The translations under genes and the position numbers were made by a program. Below are positions 27,099 to 35,080 of a stretch of DNA of 64,000 nucleotides, in pieces (the stretch's first letter is position 1; each line of letters begins with the position of its first letter). The notes below the pieces were generated by a model. It was not told the origin of the DNA, ran no database searches, and was given only the letters and a program-made list of their open reading frames with translations. The stretch is from positions 2,647,194-2,711,193 of the forward strand of contig NZ_KB912942.1 of assembly GCF_000383915.1 (NCBI RefSeq), in the 5' to 3' direction. This stretch comes from Amycolatopsis benzoatilytica AK 16/65. Its GTDB lineage: Bacteria; Actinomycetota; Actinomycetes; Mycobacteriales; Pseudonocardiaceae.

Positions 27099-28634
27099 AT
27101 GGGTGTTTCGCAACCACGTCGTGAGCGGGGCCGGACGCTGATCGAGCGCGACCCTGACCAACTGGTTTGGGTGCTGCTGGCCCGCGAGTCGCGGGAGGCA
27201 GGCGCGGAGGGCGACGAGCAGGTCAACTATCAGCTCGGCGACCTGCGGGAGTTCGTTGCCGGGATCGGCGGGCGCGTTGAGCGCGAGGTGCCGGAATCGA
27301 ACGTGTCCTCGTTCAAGCGGCGGCGGGTCATGCTGCCGGACGGCACGTACGGATACCGGGTGGTGCGTCCGGACTGGGAAGCCACCATGACGGCATTGCG
27401 GCGTGGCGAGGCCAACGCGTTGGCCGGGGTCGACATCGACCGGCTGACCCGCGATCCGCGCATTCTGGAAGACTTGATCGACGCGGTCGAGCTGTACGGC
27501 ATTTACGTCGCGAGCATGACCGGGAACATCGATCTTTCCACGGACGCGGGTATTTCGGCTGCGCGGGGTCTGGTGAATCAGCGCAACACCGAGTCGCGGA
27601 ATACCTCGCGGCGCGTGTCGGACGGGAAGCGGCGCGCGGCAGCGCGAGGCCAGCACAACGGTGGTCGGATGCGGCCGTTCGGATGGCGAAAGGACCGGGT
27701 CACGATCAACAAGCGGGAAGCCGCGCACATCCGGCGGGAGCTTCCGCGCATTCGCGCAGGAGTTTCGCCGTTGACGCTGGCGAACGAGTGGAACAAGCGT
27801 CGAATTCCTACGGTGACAGGTGTACCGTGGCGCGCAGGGACGGTCCGCAACATGTTTCTCCGGCCGCGTATGTGCGGCCAGGCTGTGTATCGCGGCGAGG
27901 TCGTGAAAGACGAACAAGGGAAACCCGTTCGCGGCAGGTGGGAGCCGATTCTTACTGATGACGAGCACGCGGAAGTGGTGCGCGCGTGGGGGCCGTCCGG
28001 ACCGGAGTCGCATTCCCGGCTCGGAGGCAAGGGCCGGGGCTATCGCACGAACCATCTCCTGTCGCCGTTCGTGCGATGCGGCAAGTGCAACGCGCGCATG
28101 ATCGGTTCATCGCGCCGAGACCAACGCACCAAGGAGCTTGTGGAGATCTACCGGTGCCCGACGAAAGGACAGGGCGGGTGCGCGGGCATCGCGCGCAGCG
28201 CCGAACCGGTGGATGCGTACGTGACTGCGTTGGTGCTGGCCGAGCACGAGAAGATCCAGTCTCGGAAATTCGAGGACCTGCCCCCATGGCCGAAACAGAA
28301 GGAACTGGATGACGCGGAGGACAGGATTGCCGAATCCACGCGCGAGTATGAAGCGGGTCGCTACTCGGCGGAGCGGTACTTCCCGAGCCTGGCGCGGATG
28401 GAAGCGCAGGTTGCAGAGCTGCGGCGCGAGGCGCGCAGGTACGAGCGACGGCGTGACTCGCGCCGCGCTGTGGTCGCGAACCTGCGGAAAGAGTGGGACA
28501 AGCCGGACTTCACGATCGAGCAGAAACAGGCCGCGATCGCGAAAAGCTTGGTAGCCGTGGTCATCGGACCTGCGAACAAGGGCGGCCGGTTCCACCCGGA
28601 CCAGATCACGCCGATCTTCCGCGATGACGCGTGA
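27099..28634 (+). CDS. Large serine recombinase (integrase)
   Basis: A 511-residue site-specific recombinase. The resolvase-type catalytic domain (residues ~22-185) has nucleophile Ser31 in LLARESREA and an Arg-rich active site (IDRLTRD). The recombinase DNA-binding domain follows (~200-300: MRPFGWRKDR, PTVTGVPWRAGTVRNMF), then a zinc ribbon with CGKC and a C-x6-C pair (~325-365), and a coiled-coil insertion (~400-455). It would catalyse attP x attB integration, with a directionality factor for excision. No ribosome-binding site precedes the ATG, and the only upstream in-frame sequence ends in a stop 18 bases earlier, so expression may be leaderless. The promoter context differs between integrated and circular forms. 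Confidence 0.95.
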   Translation: MGVSQPRRERGRTLIERDPDQLVWVLLARESREAGAEGDEQVNYQLGDLREFVAGIGGRVEREVPESNVSSFKRRRVMLPDGTYGYRVVRPDWEATMTALRRGEANALAGVDIDRLTRDPRILEDLIDAVELYGIYVASMTGNIDLSTDAGISAARGLVNQRNTESRNTSRRVSDGKRRAAARGQHNGGRMRPFGWRKDRVTINKREAAHIRRELPRIRAGVSPLTLANEWNKRRIPTVTGVPWRAGTVRNMFLRPRMCGQAVYRGEVVKDEQGKPVRGRWEPILTDDEHAEVVRAWGPSGPESHSRLGGKGRGYRTNHLLSPFVRCGKCNARMIGSSRRDQRTKELVEIYRCPTKGQGGCAGIARSAEPVDAYVTALVLAEHEKIQSRKFEDLPPWPKQKELDDAEDRIAESTREYEAGRYSAERYFPSLARMEAQVAELRREARRYERRRDSRRAVVANLRKEWDKPDFTIEQKQAAIAKSLVAVVIGPANKGGRFHPDQITPIFRDDA

Positions 28635-28650
28635 AGTGCTAGACAGAAGT

Positions 28651-28696
28651 AGGCGGCCCCATGCTCCCCTCCCCCTCAGAGCATGGGGCCGCCTTT
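28651..28696. terminator. Terminator between recombinase and membrane-protein genes
   Basis: Perfect 16-bp arms (28651-28666 and 28679-28694, AGGCGGCCCCATGCTC and complement) with a 12-nt pyrimidine-rich loop, followed by TTTCG. It lies 16 bases past the recombinase stop and between convergent genes, so it may serve both directions. Confidence 0.88.
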
Positions 28697-28724
28697 CGTA
28701 CGCCAGAGACGGGGCCGTGAACCG

Positions 28725-29906
28725 TCACACCATTTGCTTGAGCGCGTCGTAGAGCCCGTTTCCCGCCGCGCCTATGATCAGCTGACTGGCCACGCCCAAG
28801 ATCACTGTCACAGCTCTGCGCACTGCGTCCGTGACCGGCGCGTTCTGTTCAACGGCCGTGGCGATCGTCTCGGTCTCTCGTTCCACGGTAACGAGCGCGT
28901 GTTCGTTGAGTTGCGCTCGCAACTCCGGCTGCCGGAGAACTCCGAGCAGTTGGCGCAACGCAGCAAGTTCCGGTTTTGATACGCCCTCGGTCGAGTGGTG
29001 AACGTTGCTCGCGGTGCCCGAGTCCCGAGCAACGAAACCCACGTTGTGGTCGCCGAACTGCATAACGCCGTCGTTGTTGATGGTCATCGGTCGTCGCTCC
29101 TCTGCGTCCGGGATTAGTTCGATGCCGCGCCTGCGTTCGCTCGATAACAGCCACACCTTGCCAGCACCAGTCAGGGTCAATCGCTTAGCGTCTAGGCCGA
29201 TCATTCCCAGCCGAGCAGCAGCGTCCATCGCACGCCGGGCAAGGTCTTCCGGCCATCCGGCCCTGCCCAGCTTAGTCAAGCAGTCTTCCGCCGACAGGCC
29301 GGGACGATCCTTCCATAACATGCGGAGGAACGCCGTGACAAGCGGCTCCAGTTCCTCAAACTGGGATTTCACGGGCTTCGGCTTACGGAACCGGGCCATG
29401 GGGTCAGTCAGCTTGAACACGACCAGCTTCTCAAACGGTAAGAACTCGCCGTGGCTTCCAGAGACGTATCCAACTCGACGGCAGTGTGCCTTGCCGTGAT
29501 GTACAAAAGTGGCAGCGATCTGCGTTACTTGAACGGTGCCGTGTATCCGGAATTCGCCCGGCTCGGCGAAAGCCTTGGGTGCCGGAGCCAACACCCACAT
29601 TCCGGGCAGCACCGAATCGGCTGCCATCCATTCCCACCGCACACCAGGCGTGAACCACATCGTAGCCAGCAATAAAAGGCCGGTTCCGCCTGCAATTCCC
29701 CCGGCAAGGCCGAGTCCGGCTGTCACTCCAATAGTGCCTAGTCCGAATAACGCGATCGCAACGCCCGCCACGTTGCCTAACTGCACGGCTGTACGGCAAC
29801 GCCCCAACGGACGCCTGCCACCGTTCGGCAAGTAATGGTCGAAATTCGGACAGGCAGCCACGTCGAAGCGAACGATTGCACCCGCCGCATGCCCAAACAA
29901 CCCCAT
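28725..29906 (-). CDS. Membrane protein with winged-helix-like region and RHIM/BASS-like motif
   Basis: A 393-residue protein of no recognised family. Two hydrophobic segments lie near residues 45-85. A soluble region follows, part of which looks winged-helix-like (LEPLVTAFLRMLW...LTLTGAGKVWLL, ~185-260). A short stretch at about residues 275-290, NNDGVMQFGDHNVGF, fits the (V/I/M)-Q-x-G-D-x-N pattern of RHIM/BASS3-like amyloid signalling motifs. A Gly/Ala-rich hydrophobic C-terminus (VILGVASQLIIGAAGNGLYDAL) follows. GGGAGG five bases before ATG supports the start. It is transcribed alone towards the recombinase. An abortive-infection or signalling effector is possible; this is hypothesis only. 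Confidence 0.65.
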   Translation of the reverse strand: MGLFGHAAGAIVRFDVAACPNFDHYLPNGGRRPLGRCRTAVQLGNVAGVAIALFGLGTIGVTAGLGLAGGIAGGTGLLLLATMWFTPGVRWEWMAADSVLPGMWVLAPAPKAFAEPGEFRIHGTVQVTQIAATFVHHGKAHCRRVGYVSGSHGEFLPFEKLVVFKLTDPMARFRKPKPVKSQFEELEPLVTAFLRMLWKDRPGLSAEDCLTKLGRAGWPEDLARRAMDAAARLGMIGLDAKRLTLTGAGKVWLLSSERRRGIELIPDAEERRPMTINNDGVMQFGDHNVGFVARDSGTASNVHHSTEGVSKPELAALRQLLGVLRQPELRAQLNEHALVTVERETETIATAVEQNAPVTDAVRRAVTVILGVASQLIIGAAGNGLYDALKQMV

Positions 29907-30009
29907 GGCAACCCTCCCCGGTTACGAGCTACGGCGTGGATCTTACGTGCTTGTACCCGCAACCGGGCGGATTTCGGCGGCCGAAACGCTGAGTCTCCGG
30001 GGACAGAAG

Positions 30010-30044
30010 CCGCAGCCCGCACCCCGTGCGGGCGCGGGCTGCGG
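30010..30044 (-). terminator. GC-rich hairpin ending the transfer operon
   Basis: Perfect 11-bp arms (CCGCAGCCCGC at 30010-30020 and its complement at 30034-30044), with an alternative inner stem CCCGCAC-CCC-GTGCGGG. It follows the last gene of the minus-strand transfer operon by 37 bases. There is no long T-run, so termination strength is uncertain. The remainder of 29907-30080 is the upstream region of the RHIM-motif gene. Confidence 0.55.
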
Positions 30045-30080
30045 GTCCGGCGGATGTGCTGGTCCGCTTCCTGGGGATTG

Positions 30081-30437
30081 TCAATCAGCGAGATCGAGTC
30101 CGTAGATTCCCGCTACCTCCTTGGCCCATTGGCGGGATCGTTCGGGGGCGTTGAGCAGTTGTTGCTGTGCCCACTGCTCGGGCGTCGGGAGCGCAGGCAC
30201 CGCGTCAGGGGTGTCGCACCGGGCGCGTCGCGCGGCGGCGGTCTGCCGGTTTCTGCTCTGCGTTTTCGGCGGACTCTCCTGCTGCGCATTGTCCCCATCT
30301 TCGCCGGTACCGTCGGTGTCACCGCTGCTGGCGGGTTGAGGCTCGTGGGTGAGGCCATCGTCGCTGCCTTTCGTCCTGCTGTGCGGTGTCGTCGGTCGGC
30401 GGGTGGCCCCGGCGGTGCCGGGTGATTTAGGCACCAT
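30081..30437 (-). CDS. Small hydrophilic protein at the end of the transfer operon
   Basis: A ~118-residue protein. The N-terminal ~75 residues are low-complexity and rich in Ser, Thr, Pro, Asp and Gln. The C-terminal ~35 residues (PTPEQWAQQQLLNAPERSRQW onwards) look like a conserved helical domain. The ATG at 30437 overlaps the end of the FtsK-like gene by 11 bases. The function is unknown; similar short proteins trail the translocase gene in actinomycete elements. The start is uncertain because the frame is open far upstream. Confidence 0.5.
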   Translation of the reverse strand: MVPKSPGTAGATRRPTTPHSRTKGSDDGLTHEPQPASSGDTDGTGEDGDNAQQESPPKTQSRNRQTAAARRARCDTPDAVPALPTPEQWAQQQLLNAPERSRQWAKEVAGIYGLDLAD

Positions 30438-32778
30438 CGGCAGCCGTGGGGAGGGAGTCCGGCCATGCGGTTTCCCCGCCGTGATTCGAGGGGCTTCCGG
30501 CGGCGTCCCGGGAGGTGTCGAAGCGCCTCCCCTTGCCACGTTTTCCCTGCTCGGAGGGGGGAGTCGGGGTGTTTCCGCGGTCGGGGAGAACTCCCCGGCT
30601 CCCCTCGCCCTCCCTGGGCTCTTCCCCCTCTTGTTCGTCCTCCCGCGTGGCGAGCGCGGATGACACGTCGTCGGCGCGTACAACCATGACACCATGGGAT
30701 TTGGCCGGGGCCAGACCGTGCCGGGTGAGGGCGGCCGAGAGGTCGGTCAACGTCCATCCGCCGTACTCGTCGGGGTTGTGAGCGATGAGCCGGGCGAGCA
30801 CGGTTTGCGTCCTGACCCGCTTCTCCCCGGCGCACGCCTCCGCGATGTCGGCTAGGTGGTCGGCCGGTGCCGGTTGTTCGTTCTCCTTTGCTGTGGTGAG
30901 GGCGACCGGCCGCCCGTGTTCGGCGAGCAAGGCCATAGCGCGGGCGACGACCGGAGTCACCAGGTCGGTTCCGTCCTCAAAGGTCACGTAGAAGGTGCGG
31001 ACCAGTTCCCACGGCTCGTCGGTGATTCCGACGGCCACACACGTGCCCCGGTCGGTCTTCATCCGCAGTTCGGTCGCGCGGATGCCCGCCCGATACCGGC
31101 CGGCGCCCAGCAGCCCGTCATTGGCGATGTGGTCGGCCACGGCGAACGCCACCCCGCACGAGACGTTGCGGGTGATCTCCTTGGGAATGCTGTCTTTCGT
31201 GGGCGACTGCGTGGCTAGAAGAAGGATGATCCCGTACTTGCGGCCGCGTTTGATCAACCGCACGGCCAGTTCTTCGGCCTGCCGCCCGTATTTTTTGTGC
31301 TGGAACAGTTCGTGACACTCGTCGATGGCCAGGATCAGCGGGTGCAGCCCGAGCCCCGGCCGGTCGGCGAGCTTGCGCGAGACCTTCGGCGGCCGCCCCG
31401 GCTGGGAGCCCAACGTTCGGCCGCGTCGTTCCATCTCCTCCGTGAGGTCCCTCAACGCCGTCACGGCATCGGCCGCGACTGAGTCGTCCATCCCCATCCG
31501 GTAGCGGCTCAGGCGCGGGGCCAGCGGTTCGAAATCGGGACTCTCGCCCATGACGAAGACCCACAGTTCGGCGGTGGGGTCCAGAGCTGCGCCGAGCAGC
31601 AGCGTCCGCATCGCCGAGGTCTTGCCCTGCCCCGGACGGCCGCCGATGAGCCAGTTCGCTTCGAGCAGCGGCGCGTTGACGATCAGGCCGCGCTGAGTCA
31701 GCCCGAACGGCACGCCCATGAACACGTCGGCTACGCCGTCGTGCAACAGCGGCCAGTCGCCTGCCCCGCCTTGCAAGGTGCCCTTGTCGGCCACCCAGAG
31801 ATCCAGCACTCCGTCTTCATCGCCTTTGGTGGGCCAGGTTTCCAGTGATGCGCGCCCGAGGTTGGCGGCGAGCGTGGGACGGCGGTCGGCGACCATGTCG
31901 GCGGTCACCCCGAGCGGCAGGCGGATGCGAGCGAAGGTGCCGTCCCCGTCCTTGCGCGCAGCAGTGAGGTAGACGAGTTCCCCGCCGCTCTTGAAGAACG
32001 CGTTCAGAGGTGCGACCCCAAGATGCGCGAGGGCACGGGAGATCAGCCGTTCGTCCACCCAGGAATCGGCGTCCGCCCGGTCCGGCTGAGTCAGCCACGC
32101 TGCGCCGGGGGTGCGGTCGCGTCCTTCCCACACTGCCGCCACGGCCCAGCCGATCGGCCCGAGAGCTGCCAGCCACGAGACCGTGAACCGGACCGCTGCC
32201 ACGCAGAAATCCCGCACGTCGTAGACCGCGACGAGCCAGCGCGGCATGTCCGCCCGATCGACCAGCATCTCGACCAGTGCGAGCAAGACCAGCACCACTG
32301 TGAGCACGGCGGCCGTGACCAACGCCCGGCGCATCCCGATACCGAGTTTTGCCCATCGCGCTTTGGCATCTGCGCGGATGGTCTCCTGCGCGTCCCGGCG
32401 GGCTTGAGTATCCCCCGACATCCGGGCTTGCCGCACGTCGCTGCGTAGATCCGCGTAAGTGGCCCCCGTCCAAGCTTTCGCGACCCACCGGCCGTGCCCG
32501 CGCAGCAAGAACCACAATAGCCGCGCCACATCGACCGGGAATTTCCGCACGCGATAGGCGAGCAGACCCCGCCACCGTGCGACCCGCCCGGACTCCCGGA
32601 CGCGGCCGATCAGGTACCCCGTGCACTCGATGAACGCCCGACGCACCACGGGTACCGGCCGCCGCTCCGCCCTCTCTGCATTCTGCCCGGTGTCGGACAC
32701 GACTTCCGCGTCATAGATCTTCGGCACTAGCTCGCCCGTGCGGTTCTCCGTGCTCTGCGGGTTCTCGGCGGCGTTCAT
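30427..32778 (-). CDS. FtsK/SpoIIIE-type DNA translocase (TraB/TraSA-like)
   Basis: A 783-residue transfer ATPase. Two transmembrane stretches (~150-172 and ~195-220) are followed by the FtsK domain (~340-600), with Walker A GGRPGQGKTSAM, Walker B LILAIDECHEL and a LLATQSPTKDSIP motor motif. A Pro/Glu-rich linker and a winged-helix-like segment (EYGGWTLTDLSAALTRHGL, ~685-705) lie near the C-terminus. TraB proteins of actinomycete elements form hexameric pores that move double-stranded DNA between mycelia; TraB-type gamma domains recognise clt repeats. The start overlaps the upstream membrane-protein gene by ATGA. It is the only conjugation ATPase in the element. Confidence 0.92.
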   Translation of the reverse strand: MNAAENPQSTENRTGELVPKIYDAEVVSDTGQNAERAERRPVPVVRRAFIECTGYLIGRVRESGRVARWRGLLAYRVRKFPVDVARLLWFLLRGHGRWVAKAWTGATYADLRSDVRQARMSGDTQARRDAQETIRADAKARWAKLGIGMRRALVTAAVLTVVLVLLALVEMLVDRADMPRWLVAVYDVRDFCVAAVRFTVSWLAALGPIGWAVAAVWEGRDRTPGAAWLTQPDRADADSWVDERLISRALAHLGVAPLNAFFKSGGELVYLTAARKDGDGTFARIRLPLGVTADMVADRRPTLAANLGRASLETWPTKGDEDGVLDLWVADKGTLQGGAGDWPLLHDGVADVFMGVPFGLTQRGLIVNAPLLEANWLIGGRPGQGKTSAMRTLLLGAALDPTAELWVFVMGESPDFEPLAPRLSRYRMGMDDSVAADAVTALRDLTEEMERRGRTLGSQPGRPPKVSRKLADRPGLGLHPLILAIDECHELFQHKKYGRQAEELAVRLIKRGRKYGIILLLATQSPTKDSIPKEITRNVSCGVAFAVADHIANDGLLGAGRYRAGIRATELRMKTDRGTCVAVGITDEPWELVRTFYVTFEDGTDLVTPVVARAMALLAEHGRPVALTTAKENEQPAPADHLADIAEACAGEKRVRTQTVLARLIAHNPDEYGGWTLTDLSAALTRHGLAPAKSHGVMVVRADDVSSALATREDEQEGEEPREGEGSRGVLPDRGNTPTPPSEQGKRGKGRRFDTSRDAAGSPSNHGGETAWPDSLPTAADGA

Positions 32779-33503
32779 CGGGCATCGCCCCCGTTCTCAG
32801 TGATGAGGGTGGCGGCCAGACGGGAGGACAGCCCGCGTGAACAGCCGGTGACCTCCCGTACCCATGCCGGGGAAACCACCGTCTCCGGCGTCCGAGCCTC
32901 CCGAGCAACGGTCAGGTATTCCGTGAACGACGTGCGGTGCCGACGCTGCGAGTCCTTGCCCGCCGACCCACCCGGACCAGGCGCGGAAAGATCGGTCTCA
33001 ACTTCGGCCGGCGCCGTTGCGGCCGGGCGCGCACTTGTCTGAAGAGCGGCGTTCATGAACGCCGCCGACCGGGACACGGCCATGGCAGTGCCGAGCTTGT
33101 CCCGCAGGTCGGTCACTGCCTCGGCGGCGACGAACACCACCAGCGGCGGCACCGAATGCAACACCACCCCGGCTGGGCTCCCGGCGGTGAACGCTTCCCA
33201 CGTGTTCATGACGTACGTGGCCGCGAGCGTGAACCACTTGGCCGCCCGCACCCACCGACCGGTGCCGACCCCGTGCCGTGCGGTCACCTGCTCGGCACGC
33301 AGGATCGCAAGCAGCACCACCGACACCATCGGGTCCAGCAGCCACGCCGTGCACCACGGCAGCGACCAGGCCGCCGCACCCTGCGCGGCGAACTGCTGGA
33401 CGTTGGTCATCGTGAACGCCAGCCCAAGCAACACACCCGACCAGCACAAACGATCCACCTGTACCGCAACCCGGTCCACCGATTCGGCCCCAACAGCGTT
33501 CAT
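32775..33503 (-). CDS. Transfer-operon membrane protein (DUF2637/Spd-like)
   Basis: A 242-residue protein. The N-terminal ~130 residues hold four hydrophobic segments (TMTNVQQFAAQGAAAWSLPWC onward, LDPMVSVVLLAIL, FTLAATYVMNTWEAF, VPPLVVFVAAEAV), the pattern of DUF2637 proteins on Streptomyces plasmids and integrative elements. The C-terminal ~90 residues are soluble, with an HTH-like VVSPAWVREVTGCSRGLSSRLAATL. Such proteins aid transfer or intramycelial spread; that role is inferred from context. It is coupled by ATGA at both ends. Confidence 0.7.
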   Translation of the reverse strand: MNAVGAESVDRVAVQVDRLCWSGVLLGLAFTMTNVQQFAAQGAAAWSLPWCTAWLLDPMVSVVLLAILRAEQVTARHGVGTGRWVRAAKWFTLAATYVMNTWEAFTAGSPAGVVLHSVPPLVVFVAAEAVTDLRDKLGTAMAVSRSAAFMNAALQTSARPAATAPAEVETDLSAPGPGGSAGKDSQRRHRTSFTEYLTVAREARTPETVVSPAWVREVTGCSRGLSSRLAATLITENGGDAR

Positions 33504-33835
33504 CGGCGCTCACCGCCTCGGCGGCGTCCCGTGGTGTCGAGAGACGTGACCGTCAGGACGCGGGTCAGGACGTAGGCGGCGATCAGGTCCGGCGCGCCGA
33601 GGACCACCAGCACCAACGCCGGGTTGTGCGCATGGGTGATCACCAGCCACTGAACGCCCATGAACGCCGCGCCCATGAACAGGACACGCCCGGCGAGCGA
33701 GACCACGCGGGAGCCTTCGCGAGCCGCATCCGCTGCCCGCCGTGCCTTCCGCGCGCCGTACCGCCACACCATGAAAAGCGCCGTCAGCGCACCGGCTCCG
33801 ACGAGAATCTGTGTCGACGTCAGGTTGAGCGTCAT
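33500..33835 (-). CDS. Small transfer-operon membrane protein (Spd-like)
   Basis: A 111-residue protein with three hydrophobic segments: an N-terminal helix (ILVGAGALTALFMVWRY), a central one (LAGRVLFMGAAFMGVQWLVI) and a short third (LVLVVLGAPDLIAAYVL), with a basic C-terminal tail. This is typical of the spread proteins encoded beside TraB genes on actinomycete plasmids, though these are poorly conserved. It sits between the WhiB gene and the larger membrane-protein gene, each joined by a four-base ATGA overlap. Confidence 0.65.
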   Translation of the reverse strand: MTLNLTSTQILVGAGALTALFMVWRYGARKARRAADAAREGSRVVSLAGRVLFMGAAFMGVQWLVITHAHNPALVLVVLGAPDLIAAYVLTRVLTVTSLDTTGRRRGGERR

Positions 33836-34167
33836 CGCGCATCACCGCCTTGGCGGCGGTGGAGCCACACCGGGCAGAGGGCACGCCGGTCGGTGTCCGG
33901 CAATGCACCCCACACGCCAAGCGCGTCCGACCCGGCAGTGCGAAGGTCCAGCTCCCGGCACTCGTCGATCACCGGGCAACCGGCACACATGCGGAACGCC
34001 AGCTCCCGGTCCGGCGTAGTTTCGCCGGACAGCTGGGGAAAGTCGGCCCGGTCGAACGCCCAGAAGCACAGGCCGTCGCGGGCTACCACTTCGCTCAGGA
34101 CGTCGTCCGGAACTTCGGCGTACCGGTCGAGCTGAGCAGCCATCTCCTCGTAGTCGTAATCGGTCAT
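33832..34167 (-). CDS. WhiB-family iron-sulfur regulator
   Basis: A 111-residue WhiB-like protein. Four cluster cysteines are visible (Cys in DGLCFW, then CAGCPVIDEC as C-x2-C-x5-C), followed by the GVWGALP turn (usually G[VI]WGG) and a basic C-terminus (RRALCPVWLHRRQ) with an extra Cys. WhiB proteins bind [4Fe-4S] clusters and partner with the primary sigma factor. Here it is embedded in the transfer operon between Xis and membrane proteins with ATGA overlaps, so it may sense redox or nitrosative state to gate transfer or host genes. That link is inference. Confidence 0.92.
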   Translation of the reverse strand: MTDYDYEEMAAQLDRYAEVPDDVLSEVVARDGLCFWAFDRADFPQLSGETTPDRELAFRMCAGCPVIDECRELDLRTAGSDALGVWGALPDTDRRALCPVWLHRRQGGDAR

Positions 34168-34358
34168 CGCGCACCGCCGTCGAGCACGCGCCGCAGTTCG
34201 GCGGCGGAGATGACGAGCCGGGAGCGCCGACGCTCCGCGCGGAGCGTGCCGACCCGGATTGCGCGGCTTACCTCGTCTCGGTCGACGCCGAGAATCCACG
34301 CGGCATCGGCCAGGGAGTAGAACGCCGGTCCACCGGCGTCAGGAGAGTTCTTAGTCAT
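34164..34358 (-). CDS. xis: Excisionase-like HTH protein (recombination directionality factor candidate)
   Basis: A 64-residue MerR-type winged HTH of the excisionase class: FYSLADAAWILGVDRDEVSRAI for the helix-turn-helix and LRAERRRSRLVISAAELRRVL for the wing and final helix. Short proteins of this type are Xis factors or DNA-binding regulators in integrative elements. It is the first gene of the transfer operon, coupled by ATGA to whiB, so transfer genes and excision would be switched together. Xis of this class usually partners tyrosine integrases; with a serine integrase it may be only a regulator. Confidence 0.75.
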   Translation of the reverse strand: MTKNSPDAGGPAFYSLADAAWILGVDRDEVSRAIRVGTLRAERRRSRLVISAAELRRVLDGGAR

Positions 34359-34493
34359 TAGTTGAGTCCCTTGAAGTCACGAACGATAATTTCATCGCGA
34401 ATATCACGCTGATTTAGTCGCTTCGGAGCACGCGAATAGTCCGAACGCGCGACGCGGTGTCGATCTCGACCCCGCGGATTCCGTTAAGCGCTA
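34359..34493. promoter_or_regulatory. Divergent control region between transfer operon and XRE gene
   Basis: 135 bases, noticeably less GC-rich than the flanks, separating the xis start (minus) from an XRE-type repressor start (plus). This is the expected position of the decision switch of the element. I see no perfect operator; AT-rich hexamers suitable for -10 boxes are present, but none can be assigned with confidence. Confidence 0.5.
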
Positions 34494-34907
34494 ATGTCGG
34501 CGCTGAGGCGGACCACGGAGGAATGGGTGTCGGAAGACTGGGCGGCGGTCGCGAGGGCCATCAACGAGCGCGTCCACGAGCTCGGCTGGAAACAACGCGA
34601 ACTGGCCGAACGCGCGCAGGTCTCCCAGGCGATCGTCCGCGAAATCCAGAACCACACCGTGGAGCGCAAGCGCAGCGATCGGACGCTCGAAGCGCTGGCC
34701 CTGGCCCTCGACCTGCACCCGCAACACCTGGTCGCCGTGCTGCACGGCCGCATCCCGCCGGCGCCCGGCCAACCGCGCGAGGACATGGAAGACGCCGTGT
34801 CCGCGCGGCTGGCGGTCATCGAGCGCAGGCTGTCCGACATCACCGACGAACTGGCGGCGCTGCGCGGCGACATCGCCGACGCACTGAGTCGGCCCGACAG
34901 GCATTAG
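34494..34907 (+). CDS. XRE-family (Cro/CI-type) regulator
   Basis: A 137-residue protein. Residues ~18-80 are an XRE HTH (LGWKQRELAERAQVSQAIVREI). A Pro-rich hinge follows and a C-terminal coiled coil (~105-135) could dimerise it. It is divergent from the xis-led transfer operon, the classic position of a KorSA-like or CI-like repressor of element transfer. The target assignment is inferred from position. Downstream 34908-35080 is AT-richer and holds direct repeats but no credible gene. Confidence 0.8.
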   Translation: MSALRRTTEEWVSEDWAAVARAINERVHELGWKQRELAERAQVSQAIVREIQNHTVERKRSDRTLEALALALDLHPQHLVAVLHGRIPPAPGQPREDMEDAVSARLAVIERRLSDITDELAALRGDIADALSRPDRH

Positions 34908-35036
34908 GAGCGCCATGCCTGGGGGCGGCGACGGCCTTTGCGTCCGGCGAATCGGTTCGTTTCCGTTTGCGTTCATGCCTCAAGGAAACGGCACCGGGAC
35001 ACGTTTTCGCAGGTGGCTGAGGTTAACCGCGGCTCC

Positions 35037-35055
35037 ATTAACTGCAATTAACTGC
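35037..35055. repeat. Direct repeat ATTAACTGC x2, 10-bp phased
   Basis: Two identical 9-mers (35037-35045 and 35047-35055), one helical turn apart, 26 bases upstream of the XRE/TPR gene start. A TAACTGC copy also occurs at 38009-38015 upstream of the second XRE/TPR gene. Probable operator or regulator-binding half-sites. Confidence 0.5.
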
Positions 35056-35080
35056 GCAGGTCAAAGCGGTTATCAGCGGG

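Noticed and set aside
27040..27100. tRNA gene as integration site
   Set aside because: The junction sequence is lysR coding sequence and no tRNA fold is present; serine-recombinase elements often use protein genes.
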